From assembly GCA_020055645.1 (NCBI GenBank), contig CM034548.1, positions 25,284,201 through 25,348,200 of the forward strand: a DNA stretch of 64,000 bases, given 5' to 3'. Source of the DNA: Tomocerus qinae (taxonomy: Eukaryota > Arthropoda > Collembola > Entomobryomorpha > Tomoceridae). The translations under genes and the position numbers were made by a program. Below, piece by piece: positions 1 through 12,060 of this stretch. Numbering within the stretch: position 1 is the first letter of the stretch; each line of letters starts with the position of its first letter. The notes beneath the pieces were generated by a model that was given only the letters and a program-made list of their open reading frames with translations, was not told where the DNA came from and ran no database searches.

Positions 1-3000
1 AAATCATTATATATTTATTATTATTACCCGGTATCCACCAGGTACCTGGTATGTAGCAAAATCAATAGAAAGAATGATTACTTCGCCGACAACAAGACCA
101 AGGTTTTATTTTTCTTTATGTATTTAATCACAACAACAATACTCATATTCAAAGACTAAATAAATATGTCAACAACTGTTACGTTGATATTTTTAAATGT
201 TGTAATCGTGGTACAACAATTATCTTTGCCGTTGATTTTCGTACAGATCCATGTAATTGCGTTGGATAAATGTCATTATGTTAAGGGATATTACAACATT
301 AAAGAGACAATTCAAATTTAAACATTACTACATTTAATATGAACAATTAAATTTTAAATGGTAACAATTTATTTATTTTTCACTTAATAACGCTAAACGT
401 AATAAGAACATTCAAAATTTTGAATATAGACATACACGCAAAAATTCCATATGACAGACGCTTTAGGTCTTTATAAATATTTAATTTTGTGTATTACCTA
501 ATGTCATAAATTAACCCTCGACACCTTAATTTTAAATCTGCGATACTTTCACTGCATCGTATAACATTTCATCATAATTCTTTCTTTCAGTATTTATTAC
601 ACCAGAGCAATGTACTCCCGGCTTGGACTGAAAATTCGATAGAAAAATGACTAAGCGCCAGTATTTTTACTAACTCTTGACTTAAGCAGTTTGAATTGTA
701 ACTAAAATTAAGGTGTCAATAAGTAGTAATTGATTTTTTGATTACATACAATATACAATTACAAATAATATGTAGTTACATAATAATATATTATCAGTTT
801 GTATATTAATGGCAATACATTATTTGCACACATCATAATCATAAGATATTGCTACAGTTGCGATTCCAAATATATACCCAATTTACATAGGTACTGGTTT
901 TATGATTAAACACTAAACAATTATCCTAACTTAATTAATTATATATGTAAATATTTCCATATAGATGTTATAAGTAAAATTGAAAATACTACGGTATTAA
1001 ATGAATAGCTAACAGATTATTAATAAATGACAAATGTACATAATTTGCTTGAATGTTGGTATTTATTTACAAGAACAGTTTGTTTATGAATTATTCTATA
1101 AGTGGCATAAAATTGCAAACAAAACATTAGCGTAGACATTTAGACATATTAAAACTTAATAAATATTTTACCTTGTAAGCAATCAGACTTAACTTAAGGA
1201 TACACTGACATTAGTTGTAAAATCTCTGAGTGGAGAATAATACACAATTTAGCTATCTCTTTGTTCTATTTCGCAAGTTAAGGTAAACAGGACAGAGACA
1301 GGATACAAGTCAACATAAACATTTACTTGGAATTCGATTAACTATGCACATACTTTATAAGCAACTGATAGGGAAACTGTCTGACTGGAGAAGACATGAA
1401 AAGCAAATAGAAGTGAGTAGGTGGAACTTATAAACTGAAAAAGTTACAACAGTTAAATGTACTTGGAAGACCTGTCCCTCATATAGTCGCATCACCACTT
1501 TTTTCATCTTAAGCTTATCTATAAATATGAAAAGAATGCTCTTGTGCTACAACAAACTACTATTTTTCAGGCCTAAACACAATACAGAGGATAGAAAAGT
1601 ACTTCAAATATACTCGGGCATTGTATTGTTAATCCTTGACAACACTTGTTCTTTCGTCATGTTCATATAGTACTGTTGTAAACAGGTTAAAGAGAGGGAT
1701 CAAAAGTTCTGAGAAGTTGTAATCTCTTATAATAGAAGGTTAAACATATTATATAGCACTGGAAATCAAGTCACATAATAATGAACTAATTATACGTGTC
1801 CTATATAATTAAAAAGACTTGTCTTAATACCTAGAAATAGTTTGTATTATTACACTGTTTGAAAATAGAAATGTAAATAATAAGTAAAAGTTGGAAATGT
1901 AATTCGTCCTAATTTAATATAATTAGTGTACATATGCTTCCCGGACAGAAAATAAAGGAGATGATGAAAGGCTGTATCATATTTTGTACTACAACTACAT
2001 GGTAGTGTACATATACACTTACAGCCTTAGCTAAACAGAAATTTTGCCATTTCTACAAATACCATGTTAAATGATTCTTCAGAAGAGAAAGAAGAATCCG
2101 AGCCATAGCGTATTACATCCTACAAGTGTCGTCTCAAGTAGGGAACTCAAAATCTCATGCAGTTCAGGGCGATACAAAGGAAGTGAGGATGGTATGCTGT
2201 TGAGTATGGATAAAGCAGAGATAGAGAGTAGTGAGACGGTTTTACCCATCTTAGGATTATTCTTAAGTAATCGTGACTAGTCTCAGTTTTAACACTTGCT
2301 TCGCTATTTGTACAAAAGTATATTGAAAAGTTTTTCTGTTTCATCCACTGACTATTTTAGATTTAGATTTTCCTTTCCCTAAAGTAAGTATACGATACAC
2401 TTCAACCTACTTTGACTAAAACATCTCGCTTCATCTTCTGATGGACTAGTATTTATCTTAACGTAATGTGGCTGCATATATGTCGGAGTGGTCAAACCAT
2501 AGTAAATTTTACTGTTGCCATTCATGTCAAAAATATATCCAATAAACTAAAATGCAAAGTAAAGGTTATTTATGAGAAGAGTTAATATAATTTGAAATAA
2601 GTATTTAAAAAATCCAATTAATAGCATCACACAGTCACACCACATTTACTTACACATAATGTTACACGTACTAACTGTTAAGGTAACTGCTATGTAGTAG
2701 TAGTTAGGTGTATTATAATACTATTGCAACAAAAATCATTCATGTCTAGCAATAAGCTTAAATGGGATCATTTTCTTGTCATTCAATTTTTTTCAATGAT
2801 TACAAGTTTCCTCCATTGCCTATCTTAATGTATAGTTACCAGTCTTATACTTAGTTAATTAAATAGTGATAAGTGACAAATTTACATATTAAATATGTTG
2901 GGTGCTCTGTGGATCTGTATTCTTCTGCCTGTTATTACCATCTCCAGTATTAAAACTTGATTTTCGTGAACCTGGTCGCAGTTATTTAACGTAGGCGCGT

Positions 3001-5757
3001 TAGATATGCTTATCCATGTAACAAGTACTGTAATACACTCTCAATATGGTATGGAAATATTTTTACAATTATTACCATTTATTATAACTTATTCCTAAAG
3101 ATTTTATTATTCATATTTTAAGTGAATGTATGATAATACGATGTTCTATAATTAATATACAGTTCTCCTCAATATACACTTTTTCCTATATGATTCAAGT
3201 ACAGCTAAACTAAATCACTTCAAATGTGTAATAACCATTAAGTGTTAGCGATGATTTTCAAAACAAAGTGTATACTTAAATATCCGCAGTTCATCTCAAG
3301 TTTTGGTGACATCAAAACACGAATTCCCACAAATTCAGATAAAACTTTATCGTCCAGAATTCGTAAGGATACATACCCATTGTTGTCAGAAGAATTTTTA
3401 AACAAGATCCCATTTTTCTGGGTTCTTGGCCATTAAATTCTATAGAAAACTAATGTTGGATTCCAAGTGTCAAATTGTGTCAAATAGAAACTGGAATTGT
3501 ATTTCATGTTCTATAAAACATGTTTTATGCAGTGTGGAATTCCTTGTCTTTTTGCTACGACAGATAAGAATTTTATTTTCAACGGGGTATTAGATGACAT
3601 CTTTCCTCAAACAACGAATTGAATCCGTTTCGTTTTTTGACCTTATGTACCAACAATCCCATTTGCGACTACCACTTTCTATCGTTCCTCTTAATTAACA
3701 AAGAGATCCCATAAAATTGCTTTGCACAGTGCAGTGCACAGTAATTACAAATTACACCTACATAGTGTATAAGTAGCAATGGAACTATAATATATAGGAA
3801 TACCTATGCAACTTGGTACATTATTAATCATTACCTATCAAAGTCCTTAAGCGTTTATTAATTTCGTATACGTTCTTGCACAGATCATGACATTTTCCTT
3901 CTAAACTCGTAACCTTGAGTTAGTTTTCATCAATTCATCCTTAAAGTAAACTTTCTCTCATTTGCACTGAAACCCTGGGTATTTGCTTTGTATTGCTCAA
4001 AGTAAATAAATGCCAGCCAAAAAGTTGTTTCTTCTGAGATACCATACTTTGGGTGTTTTAGCAATAAAAATATCCACCATGAGATGGGAAACTGTTAAAT
4101 TACCTCGCTATTTTAGCGAATTGCATGCACGTGTGCACATTGATGTCCTTATGATTCTTCACATCCTCATTATATAATATTTATTTCCTAATTTACAGTT
4201 TGCTTATCATAATTAGTATATCAGTATTGATTAATTATTTATCCACTGCGTATGCGTATGTATTTATATCCGTAGTATCAAATTTCAATATGATAGGATT
4301 CAATAGTAATGATTTTTTGTTCTCTAGTACGCTGTGAATTGTTTATGTGCCTATTTATTAACATTTTATACATGCGCAAGAAACTTTCTGATTAAGATTT
4401 CATTGGCACCATTTCATAGCAAATACTAACGTGCAAGTTAGTAGTATCTGAGTGTCTCATAGGTTCATATACCTATGATATTGGAAATACCTGTCTATGT
4501 GTTCATATATAATTATAAATATATTCATCTTTCATGAGATTATTGGTAGAGAATATGTCAAAAATAAATGATAAGATTTAAACGAAACTTTCACTACTGT
4601 ACTTAACTAACTATTCCTATCTTAATATGTTCCTGTACATTTAAGAAAGGTATTTTACATTATTTGTGAAATATTACCTTAATTAAATTACCTAGGGTTA
4701 TTATTTTCTTATTTAATGCTTACTTACTTGTAATCTGTGGAATTGCAATGGTTTGCTTTCTTCAGTGACAAACTTTCTATCGTATACACGTGAATGAATT
4801 TTTTTGTCTGCATTATACAATGTCGTTTTATATAAATCTAAACTGTTAAATGAGTTGAGTCCATTTGACCAATAGAGATAATACTTACACGAATCAATTA
4901 TTGCAAATTTACACATCTACTCTTATGAGAATCAGTAGAAGAATTACTTACCATAACACGAAGTCTGCATGTAACCATGCATTAATTTATTGGTGTTTAA
5001 ATTTCTAAGTAATTTTAATAAATACATTAAGGATCTAATGCAAAGGGGAACCTACGGGCATGATTTTCCCATACGACCGAGAATTGCTTTGATTGATGCT
5101 CCCAATATGAGGTAGACAGGCATATTAAAATACATTAGAGTCATAATTTAGTTAGGAGGAACTGAAGGATCTGTCACTCACAAAATTAAAGTTAACCAGA
5201 AAATCAACCGAGCTGAGTTTGCCTTACCATGCCACAACCATCCACACCATAGTCAACGCACTCACAACAGCTCCCCGGCAATCTCATATCCTATCAACCC
5301 AAGTCAAAAGACGTCTCTAACTAAGTTTGTGTTTGTGAATTCAAAATAAAGCCGCATGAAGGATAATATTATGTATGTAATCTAGTCGTGTACTTATTGG
5401 TTACCATCTCGCCTTAGCTCGCAGGCTACCATGCATTTATTTGTATCAAACAGTGAGGTTAAAACCTATTAATTGCTATACCTAATCAAATATACTATAT
5501 CTATATCTCATTTAATATTTCCAATGGTTACTCACCGAATTATTCCCATATTATAAAATGAACTTAACACTCGTATTAATAGTTTCCCAAACTAATCAAA
5601 GTGATACCATGTGTAATTTAAAGAGCCTTCTACATTCTCAAGTCCACGTCGCCATCGAATTGCATCCTCTTCTTATCTGAAACTCAATTGGGCTTCTTAG
5701 ACTCATGGGCATAGTGAATAACGCCAAGAAGAGATGGAATGCCTATCAAACAATTTG
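1..5757. other. AT-rich DNA downstream of LMO, including its undefined 3' UTR
   Basis: No convincing coding sequence on either strand and no strong strand skew. A moderately C-rich patch at 5200-5340 differs from its surroundings and may belong to the 3' UTR. Minus-strand AATAAA words occur (for example complementary to TTTATT near 5435), but in DNA this AT-rich they cannot fix the transcript end. A perfect 14-bp palindrome, ACCAGGTACCTGGT, lies at 37-50. Confidence 0.5.
37..50. repeat. 14-bp perfect palindrome
   Basis: ACCAGGTACCTGGT equals its own reverse complement. It lies in AT-rich DNA; no function is evident. Confidence 0.7.
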
Positions 5758-5920
5758 CTACGTTGCTGTTCGTTGAATCAGTTGTTGATGGGGCTGATGA
5801 GAAGAGTGTGGTTGGTGATGATTCAAGGTAGACGGGCTCATGGACTGCAGTTTCGGTGACACTGAGTTGTTGTTGATCGGCGGTGTCACCGTGTTGTTGT
5901 TTGTTCTCGAGTCCTGGCTG
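5758..5920 (-). CDS. LMO: LMO/Beadex probable C-terminal exon (disordered Asn/Gln/Ser/Pro tail)
   Basis: An excellent acceptor, TGTATTTTTTGCAG|C, ends at 5921. Joined in phase 2 to the donor at 6276, the exon reads 53 residues after the split Ser codon, beginning SQDSRTNNNTVTPP, containing SPKLQSMSPSTL and a His/Gln-rich end, then TAG at 5760-5758. Total protein would be 221 residues. Low complexity and absence of hydrophobic runs suit the variable tails of insect LMO proteins. The phase-0 frame is open even longer, 78 residues to a stop at 5686-5684, and begins QPGLENKQQHGD. It would need a phase-0 donor; I see only a poor candidate, CAA|GCTAAA. The exon is likely real; which frame is used is inference. 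Confidence 0.6.
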
Positions 5921-6275
5921 CTGCAAAAAATACATTTTCATAAAAAATCTTACAATACCCCGCTATGAAAAATCTCATCATTCTCAACTTGATACTCAAC
6001 CATTTTTTTCCTTTCCTCTTTTATGACCTTCTCAACCTTGGCATACTTATTTACATATTGCAATTTTTTAAGAGTTCAAGAAAAAATCCGTAGAAGTACG
6101 ATGATTTCATTGTAAATGTTATCTACAATTTGAATTGCATAAAATAGCCACTTTACACCTTTAATTTACTGGTTTATTGTTTTTTATAGGCTTTCCACTT
6201 GCTTTCATTGTCTTTCAGCAGAGGCCAAACGTTAGCACTATAAATTACAAATTATTTTTTAAGGATTTAGCTTGC
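5921..6275 (-). other. LMO intron 3, probable GC-AG intron (355 bp)
   Basis: The donor AAG|GCAAGC has the strong flanking consensus expected of the rare GC class, which tolerates the GC because the other positions pair well with U1. The acceptor is TATTTTTTGCAG. If the intron is retained, translation stops at 6247-6245, so alternative splicing here would give 177- and 221-residue proteins with different tails. Confidence 0.55.
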
Positions 6276-6398
6276 CTTCTTAATAGGGCGAGATTTCCAG
6301 GACTATAAGCCATGTTTGCGAAAACCATTCGCTCCTCGTAATCATACTCGCACAGTATCTTGTTTTCGCACAGGTAGAACCGGTCTCCGACACAGAAT
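6245..6398 (-). CDS. LMO: LMO/Beadex third coding exon (end of LIM2), with in-frame stop if unspliced
   Basis: Begins after the acceptor CATTGACAG|A and completes Arg127. It then encodes FCVGDRFYLCENKILCEYDY, with the last LIM2 ligands C143 and D146. This motif closely resembles Drosophila Beadex as I know it. After EERMVFANMA the sequence leaves the LIM domain. If the exon is read through, the protein ends at TAA 6247-6245 after ...RRQAKSLKNNL, giving 177 residues. A strong GC-type donor, AAG|GCAAGC, lies at 6276/6275, and a weaker TTT|GTAATT at 6249/6248. Both leave phase 2 and both suit the exon at 5920. I therefore take 6398-6276 as certain coding sequence and 6275-6245 as coding only in a short-tail form. 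Confidence 0.88.
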
Positions 6399-6726
6399 CT
6401 GTCAATGCAATCATAATGGCACAAAATATATTAGTACGAGTAATTTGGTCAATACTTATGCCTACGATAGCTGCTTTAAACTAAAAAAATAATTTAATTT
6501 CTACTTTAATTGATATACTAAGTAACATACCGTAAATATAATTTAGTATTAATCTACTAGTGACTTATATTTATAAAAATCTCTAAAAAATCATATTGTT
6601 TTGAAACAAGGTCAATGTTATTAAAAAATAGAATTGAAACTATAATGTATATTCGACTGCATTTTTTTAAAATACATCTGTCTCTAATTCAATACACAAA
6701 GGTCAGAGTAGTGGAAAAGTAATAAC
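6399..6726 (-). other. LMO intron 2 (328 bp, GT-AG)
   Basis: AT-rich, bounded by CACAG|GTTATT and TTGACAG|A. It separates the first six LIM2 ligands from the last two. Nothing else is visible in it. Confidence 0.88.
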
Positions 6727-6852
6727 CTGTGATTGCATTGTTGGCAGGCAAAACACTCAAGGTGGTATACGTTATTCCGAGCTCTCATTACCATCTCAAA
6801 TGCTGGAATGACTTTGGAGCAAGCAGCGCAATAGCCAGTGTTACCAAATAAC
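6727..6852 (-). CDS. LMO: LMO/Beadex second coding exon (first half of LIM2)
   Basis: A 126-base exon that finishes Arg85 and encodes residues 86-126 plus two bases of Arg127. It begins [20 protein letters not shown] and carries LIM2 ligands C93, C96, H115, C118, C121 and C124; the final ligands lie in the next exon. The acceptor is TTTTACTGCAG|G and the donor is CACAG|GTTATT. Phase is 2 on both sides, so the exon is symmetric. The joined reading matches the LMO family without a gap. Intron upstream is 3,256 bp, downstream 328 bp. Confidence 0.93.
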
Positions 6853-7199
6853 CTGCAGTAAAATATCAGGAATGATTAGGACAATTTCTTTTACGGTAAT
6901 TGCAATGTTGTAATTTTAATCAACAACTTGGTAGAGTCGTTAAAATTGCCCAGTGGCTGTCTAAAGCTTTAATTAACAAAAATTAAATCAAAGCAAAATT
7001 TTAGTCATCTATTTTAACCTACTAACTAGTTGTCTAAAAGATCGGCTAAAATAAAACAATTCTAATAAATAAACAAATCTTATCTGAATATCTAATTTTA
7101 GGGAACGTCTAAATTGATATCTCCGTCCAATACAGATCGTTTATGTAGAGTAATGGATGCTAATGGAATAATGGCAAGTTAAATCAAGGATATGTATAT

Positions 7200-8540
7200 G
7201 GCGACTACTTTTGAAGATATTTCGGGCGGACAAAGATTATTTGATACACATAACAGATATGCCTTCTTGGGACATTCTACTATGGAGTAGCTACTTGGTA
7301 TTATTCTTATGAGTAGTAAATGAGAGTTAATTTGGAGAAAGAAGAGTATAGTGTGATGATGAGCGTAGTTGAAGGGCAGGGTAGGAATAAAAGGAAGTGA
7401 AATAGTATCTTGTGTAGAGAGTTGGCACTAACTACTGTGTACCTAGGCTGTGTACACAATGTCATCGAAAGTAGTATTGTCGGAGTAGGAAGCGGAGTGA
7501 GTAAATATAAAAGCAAGTTAACAATAAGTTGAGTTGTGTGTAAGTAGTAAGAGTGTGGAGGCGAGTGAGTGGATGGAGTAGGTAAGTAAAGGAGTTGTGT
7601 GCCTAAAAGCTAATTAGCGAAATAGGTCGTTTAGGCGAAACCAAACGAACCGAAATGAAGGGGTGCGAGAGAAAGTCTGATTAAAGAGACTGTGGACGGA
7701 CGGTTTTGGGTTTGGTCTGCACGAGCTGCCAGGTCGGGTCCCATTTCCATGGAGCGACGGACCCGAGTGAGGAGTCCAAAGCAGAGAACACAACGAACCG
7801 AAGTGAACCCAACTCAACTCCCCCCTCAAAAAACCAATTCAGATTTACATAAAGTAATTGCTGAATTGCTACACATTGAATTCATTTTCTAGCTCTTTAT
7901 TCACATCGTGTTTTTGACAGTGAGTTATTGTACTTGTGAGTTTTCAATTAGTTTGTTTACGCTCCCGTAAAAATTCCACTTTCCCCATCTCTTTTAATGA
8001 AAGAATAATAATAATTAAGCTCTTTAAAGCTTGACGTATTATATCTATCCAGCGGCGCTCATTTTTCTGCACTAATTGAACCCAGAAACTAAATCCTTCC
8101 GCTACTCTCGCCTCCTCTCATTGTCAGTCCCTATGAGCCAGACAAACCCAGGCCACACTTTACTTACTCCAGTACTTCCTACACACTTATTAGACTACTT
8201 GCTGCTCTCCTACTATCACACATTACTCAACTCAAACTCTTTCAACTTTCACTATCCTATTTCATTTCTCAAACTAAATAGTATAATAATATCTCCATTC
8301 TTATCCACATAATACTACTACTCTTACACTTCTTTCCGCTTTCATTCCCTCTCCACAGATACAAAAATAACGTCTATCTACATAAGTATTCACTAATTTT
8401 ACACAGCTTTTAAACACTTCCACTGCAAACATACATCTCTCAACTATTTACACTATACTCCATACCCAAAAACAACTGTAAACAATCACCTCCCCTCTCT
8501 CTTTATTTTATTCCTACAAAATTTCTATTTACATCCTAAT
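7200..8540. other. Skew unit inside LMO intron 1: G-rich block then C-rich block
   Basis: One of the clearest examples. Positions 7321-7380 contain 23 G and 2 C; 8221-8280 contain 17 C and no G. The core between them (7620-7830) is GC-richer and contains related words on opposite sides, for example AACGAACCGAA near 7795 and CAAACGAACCGAAATG near 7642. TTGAGTTG at 7529 in the G block and CAACTCAA at 7810 and 8228 on the C side mirror each other. Open frames of 60-80 codons here follow the skew and are not genes. Confidence 0.7.
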
Positions 8541-9479
8541 TGTATTTAACACTTCGCCACGGTCAGCACACATTGCTTTAAGCAACTTTAAACTAAAATT
8601 CATCTACCTTTCATACAGACTAGAGATTATACCGAAATGTAACATTATTTAATCATAAAAAGAAATTCAAACTAATGTTTTTTAGTTTTACAGCTTCTCC
8701 GCTTTTTTCTTTGTCTAATACGAGTTTTAAGGAATTCCAAAGTATCTTATATCAGAATTTATATTAATGTAGGTCTTTTATTTTTTACTACTACTACTAG
8801 TACTTATTTTCGAAGAAATACATTATAAATAAAAACACGCGAATCCTTGTTTATGATTAAAATTTGTAAATTTTTTTGTAAATTGAAATCTTTAGAATTT
8901 TAGGCACAAATATCATAGGTCATAATATTATGATGTGTCTTATATAGCTTTTTTTAAATTGGTTATCCTAAATTTAAGGACACTTTTCTAAGTTTTCTTC
9001 TCATGACAGTTGTAGTCAACAAAAAGAATGTTAGAGATATACTTACACGTATAAAGGATAGGTATGGACAAGTGGAGAAGAAGAGCACCCTAGTAACTAA
9101 TAATAGCCGTGGAGAGGAGGAGTATGTCGGGTGTAAGGAACGGGAACATAAACGGGTCTGTCTGTCTTTGGTACACACTTTCCCATCGCTTGCTCTTGGT
9201 CTGACTATTTTTCACAGGACTTTCTCTTTCAATTTCCTCGCTGCTTACGTGCTTGGGATGTTCCATAAGAATTTAACTGTCTGCTTGCTGTCTGTCGCTC
9301 TCTTTGCTTTGTTATCGCTTTCCTTTGCCCTCCATGTGTCTTGTCTACGCTTGTCATCTTATCTCTCATCCTCCTCTATTAGTGCAACTACACATATTAC
9401 TAGCTTCTAAACTACTTAAAAATTATCTTTAAAAAATATATCTCAACATAAAATGGAGAGACTACACCCAAGGAATATC

Positions 9480-9960
9480 AACTGAACAAAATATTTATTT
9501 TGTGTTTGTAAGATCTTTGTAAAACATGAATTGATACAAGGATTTTCTAATCTGACCTGGTTGACATTAATTGTCCATGATTGTTAATAATGTGCATGGT
9601 ACTTTTTCCTGATTGCCAGTCAATTAAGTTTGTCAATTCTCAAAAGGTGTACAATACATGTAATTCCTTTGTACAATCAGTGTTTGTTAATGGAATAATA
9701 AATGTCATTTGCTATCAGATGATGTCATGTGAGTTATAAATATTTAGTGAGTGTTGTGAATATACTACGAGACAGTTTTAGGGCGGTTCAATATGACAAG
9801 ATTTTCCTACTTGAATGTCACACAATTATAAAACACATCGGTATGTAAGATAATTATAATGTTATGGATTGACATGTATTTATAGTAACCTACTAATCAT
9901 TCATATTTATGAAAAATAGCAATTAGTGCAGGGTGGACAGGAGTAATTAGCGTTGTACAT
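9480..9960. promoter_or_regulatory. Enhancer-like AT-rich stretch in LMO intron 1
   Basis: Low-skew DNA with closely spaced homeodomain-type cores, such as GACATTAATTGTCC near 9560 and GATTGTTAATAATGTGC near 9580, and no simple repeats. Texture resembles conserved non-coding elements in introns of developmental genes. This is inference; conservation cannot be tested here. Confidence 0.3.
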
Positions 9961-10108
9961 GAACTGCAGAGTTTAATTAGCAGTTGTTACTAGGCTTCTT
10001 GATTTGAAAGCGTTTGTAGTCGGCTGGGTAAATAAGTGGACAGGTGGAGACGTCCACTTGGTTATGAAAGGTAGATTAATTAGGAAGAAATGAGTAGGTA
10101 AGACGAAC

Positions 10109-10362
10109 CTGAGGTAGTCACGTTTGCACAAAATCAGATTGGCTTTGGTGTAGAGCGTGGAGCCGACTTCTCCCAAGCGACAGTCACAGCAGCCGCACTT
10201 CAAACAGTCTTCATGCCAAAACATGTCAAGTGCCTTGAGGAGAAAGCGATCCGTGATCCTTTTTCCACAGCCAGCACACTCATTAGTGGTACCCGAGTGT
10301 CCGGATTGAGTCTCCCGTTGATGTCTCGCCCCAATTGTGATTCCCATGTCACCGTTTGTCAT
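10109..10362 (-). CDS. LMO: LMO/Beadex LIM-only protein, first recognised coding exon (LIM1)
   Basis: Encodes residues 1-84 and two bases of codon 85 of a LIM-only nuclear adaptor. LMO proteins bind LDB/Chip through their LIM domains and compete with LIM-homeodomain factors such as Apterous. Visible LIM1 zinc ligands are C29, C32, H50, C53, C56, C59, C79 and D82, spaced CX2CX17HX2CX2CX2CX19CX2D. Motifs such as [18 protein letters not shown] and [17 protein letters not shown] identify the LMO class. The start is the ATG at 10362, followed by a short Gly/Thr-rich lead before LIM1. The frame stays open through the 11 bases between this ATG and an upstream splice acceptor, so a longer N-terminus from an upstream exon is possible. 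The donor is CAG|GTTCG at 10109/10108, phase 2, splitting Arg85 as AG|G. Confidence 0.93.
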
Positions 10363-10375
10363 GATCAGTCCTTCT
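10363..10375 (-). other. Splice acceptor and short leader upstream of the LMO start codon
   Basis: On the minus strand a pyrimidine-rich run ending TTGTTCTTGGACAG (AG at 10375-10374) is followed by 11 bases and then the LMO ATG. This looks like a genuine 3' splice site, so the 5' UTR, or a longer coding N-terminus, continues in an unseen exon at higher coordinates. The 11 bases are open in the LMO frame and would need an upstream phase-1 donor to stay coding. Confidence 0.55.
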
Positions 10376-11380
10376 GTCCAAGAACAAACAAAAATATTAT
10401 ACTTTCCTTGTCCCGAATGTACTCCTTATAATGCTGAGTGACGTGCTCACGCTTTTGTCACGGACACAAGGGCGATTGTCTGCAAAGCAGAGGATTGTCT
10501 GCAACAACCCGCCTGAACCCAAACCCACAATAAATACGAAGCTAATCTAGAGGAGTTCGACCGAACGACAACTAAATGATGCCACTGAATATCAGTGAAC
10601 GTTTTCCGTGCACACATCCTTGCATTATTATTTACCTACTCCTAAGCATATGCGAGAGGAAATTGAAAGAAAGATGAAAGGAACGAAAACGAAAGCCAAA
10701 TAGTGTGTGCTTCGCTGATATTATATCGAAAACTTTTATTATCCCTACTACCTTCGTAACTCATAATAGGGAGGCGATAGATTCTCTGTGAGCTTCATTC
10801 CGATAATGTGTTTAGGTTCCCCTACTCAAATTCCTATCTCTATCCCTTGGCATTCACGCTAAAATGCACTCCTTTATTAGTTTGCTTGCTAACGGGTACT
10901 TATCCCGATATTATTAAACACACCTCCTGTGCACAAAATTAATTGCGTAGAAAACACATTAGTGAAAGTATTAAACAGGACTGACACCCAACACAAATTA
11001 CACACCATTGATACCAATATTATACTACCATCTGATTTAATCAATTTATTCTGAATTACTTATTGTTAACAAGTAACACTCCTCTCCAGTTTACTATATT
11101 TATGAAGACAAAATTTATTCTGTAAGAGGTGAGCAAAATTTTGAACGGTTTCTAATGATTTAAGAATTTACAAAAAAATAATATCTTCTTTATTTATTGT
11201 AATGGTCGCCTTAAATATTCATATAAATAATATCCCTGTATATCTAAAAGGAAAATTCGAAATAGCATTTATTGGAAGTGTACCTATTAAATAAACTCAA
11301 AAATCATATTGCTCAGATCTTGCAACATGATATGTAAATAAGTGTACATGATGATGATAGTGCTATGGTAGAAAGTGTGT
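10376..11380. other. Upstream flank of the LMO start exon
   Basis: Non-coding as far as I can see. The first 200 bases are GC-richer and contain a short imperfect direct repeat (separate entry). The rest is mixed to AT-rich. It may be LMO intron or 5' flank; the start exon has an acceptor, so intron is the better guess. Confidence 0.5.
10474..10504. repeat. 12-bp direct repeat, period 19
   Basis: GATTGTCTGCAA occurs at 10474-10485 and again at 10493-10504, within a GC-richer patch about 110 bases upstream of the LMO start exon. It could be a duplicated factor site; nothing identifies the factor. Confidence 0.6.
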
Positions 11381-12060
11381 TGGACTGCTGATGGTAATAA
11401 AGGTACAAATAATAGAGATGTTAGTACATGTGGATATATTAAAGGCTATATATAGTTGGCGTATTTATTTGTGTTATTCATACATATTTATTTAGGGATT
11501 AGGCAAAGAGTGGGAATCTTGTTTGTGGAAGATGGAGGGAGTGGAAGTAAGTCAAACAATTGGCTGTGCAGAGAGCGCATTAGAGGAGCAAAGGAAAGCA
11601 ATGGATTGAGTAAGCGAAGAAAAGCAAAGGCAGAAGAAAGGGAAGCCATTGTATCAAGTGATAAGTGAGATGCCGGAAATGACAGTGTGCGCTCCACGGA
11701 AAATTTGACAGTTTAGAACACGATGATGAGAGCTCTCATGCCTTCAAGCTGTGCACATGAGTCCTGATGTTATAAATCTGGAAAGAGGCAACTTACATAT
11801 AAGTATGGGTAATATCCGCTTTGGGAAAACAACATGTACTCGAGGAGGACGTGTATTACCATGCAATGCTCTCCACAGCCATTGCTCTTCCTTAACTCTC
11901 ATCTTCCATCCAAAACTATTCTCCTTTTTCCGGACTCCGGCACCACAATAATCCTGCTTGGGAATTCACCCCCATTATATTTATCTGCATATTAATAGAT
12001 AATTCTATCATCATTGACGATTAGCTATGTCTTATCCTCTTCAATTTTAATATCCCAATC
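11380..12060. other. Skew unit
   Basis: G-rich block (11521-11580: 23 G, 6 C) followed by C-rich block (11881-11940: 21 C, 5 G). Short open frames in it have no recognisable protein features. Confidence 0.6.

Larger units (their letters stand above)
6853..10108 (-). other. LMO intron 1 (3,256 bp, GT-AG)
   Basis: Bounded by CAG|GTTCG and ACTGCAG|G. From 7200 to 8540 it holds a strong skew unit (listed separately). A mixed patch at 9000-9410 contains a 135-codon open frame on the plus strand with no recognisable domain. An AT-rich enhancer-like stretch follows at 9480-9960. I see no extra LMO exon inside it. Confidence 0.85.

Noticed and set aside
9003..9410. 135-codon plus-strand open frame inside LMO intron 1
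   Set aside because: Basic start and Leu/Ser-rich hydrophobic end match no family I know, and the composition changes midway; probably chance.
10213..10431. Plus-strand open frame opposite the LMO start exon
   Set aside because: Antisense shadow of the LIM1-coding exon.
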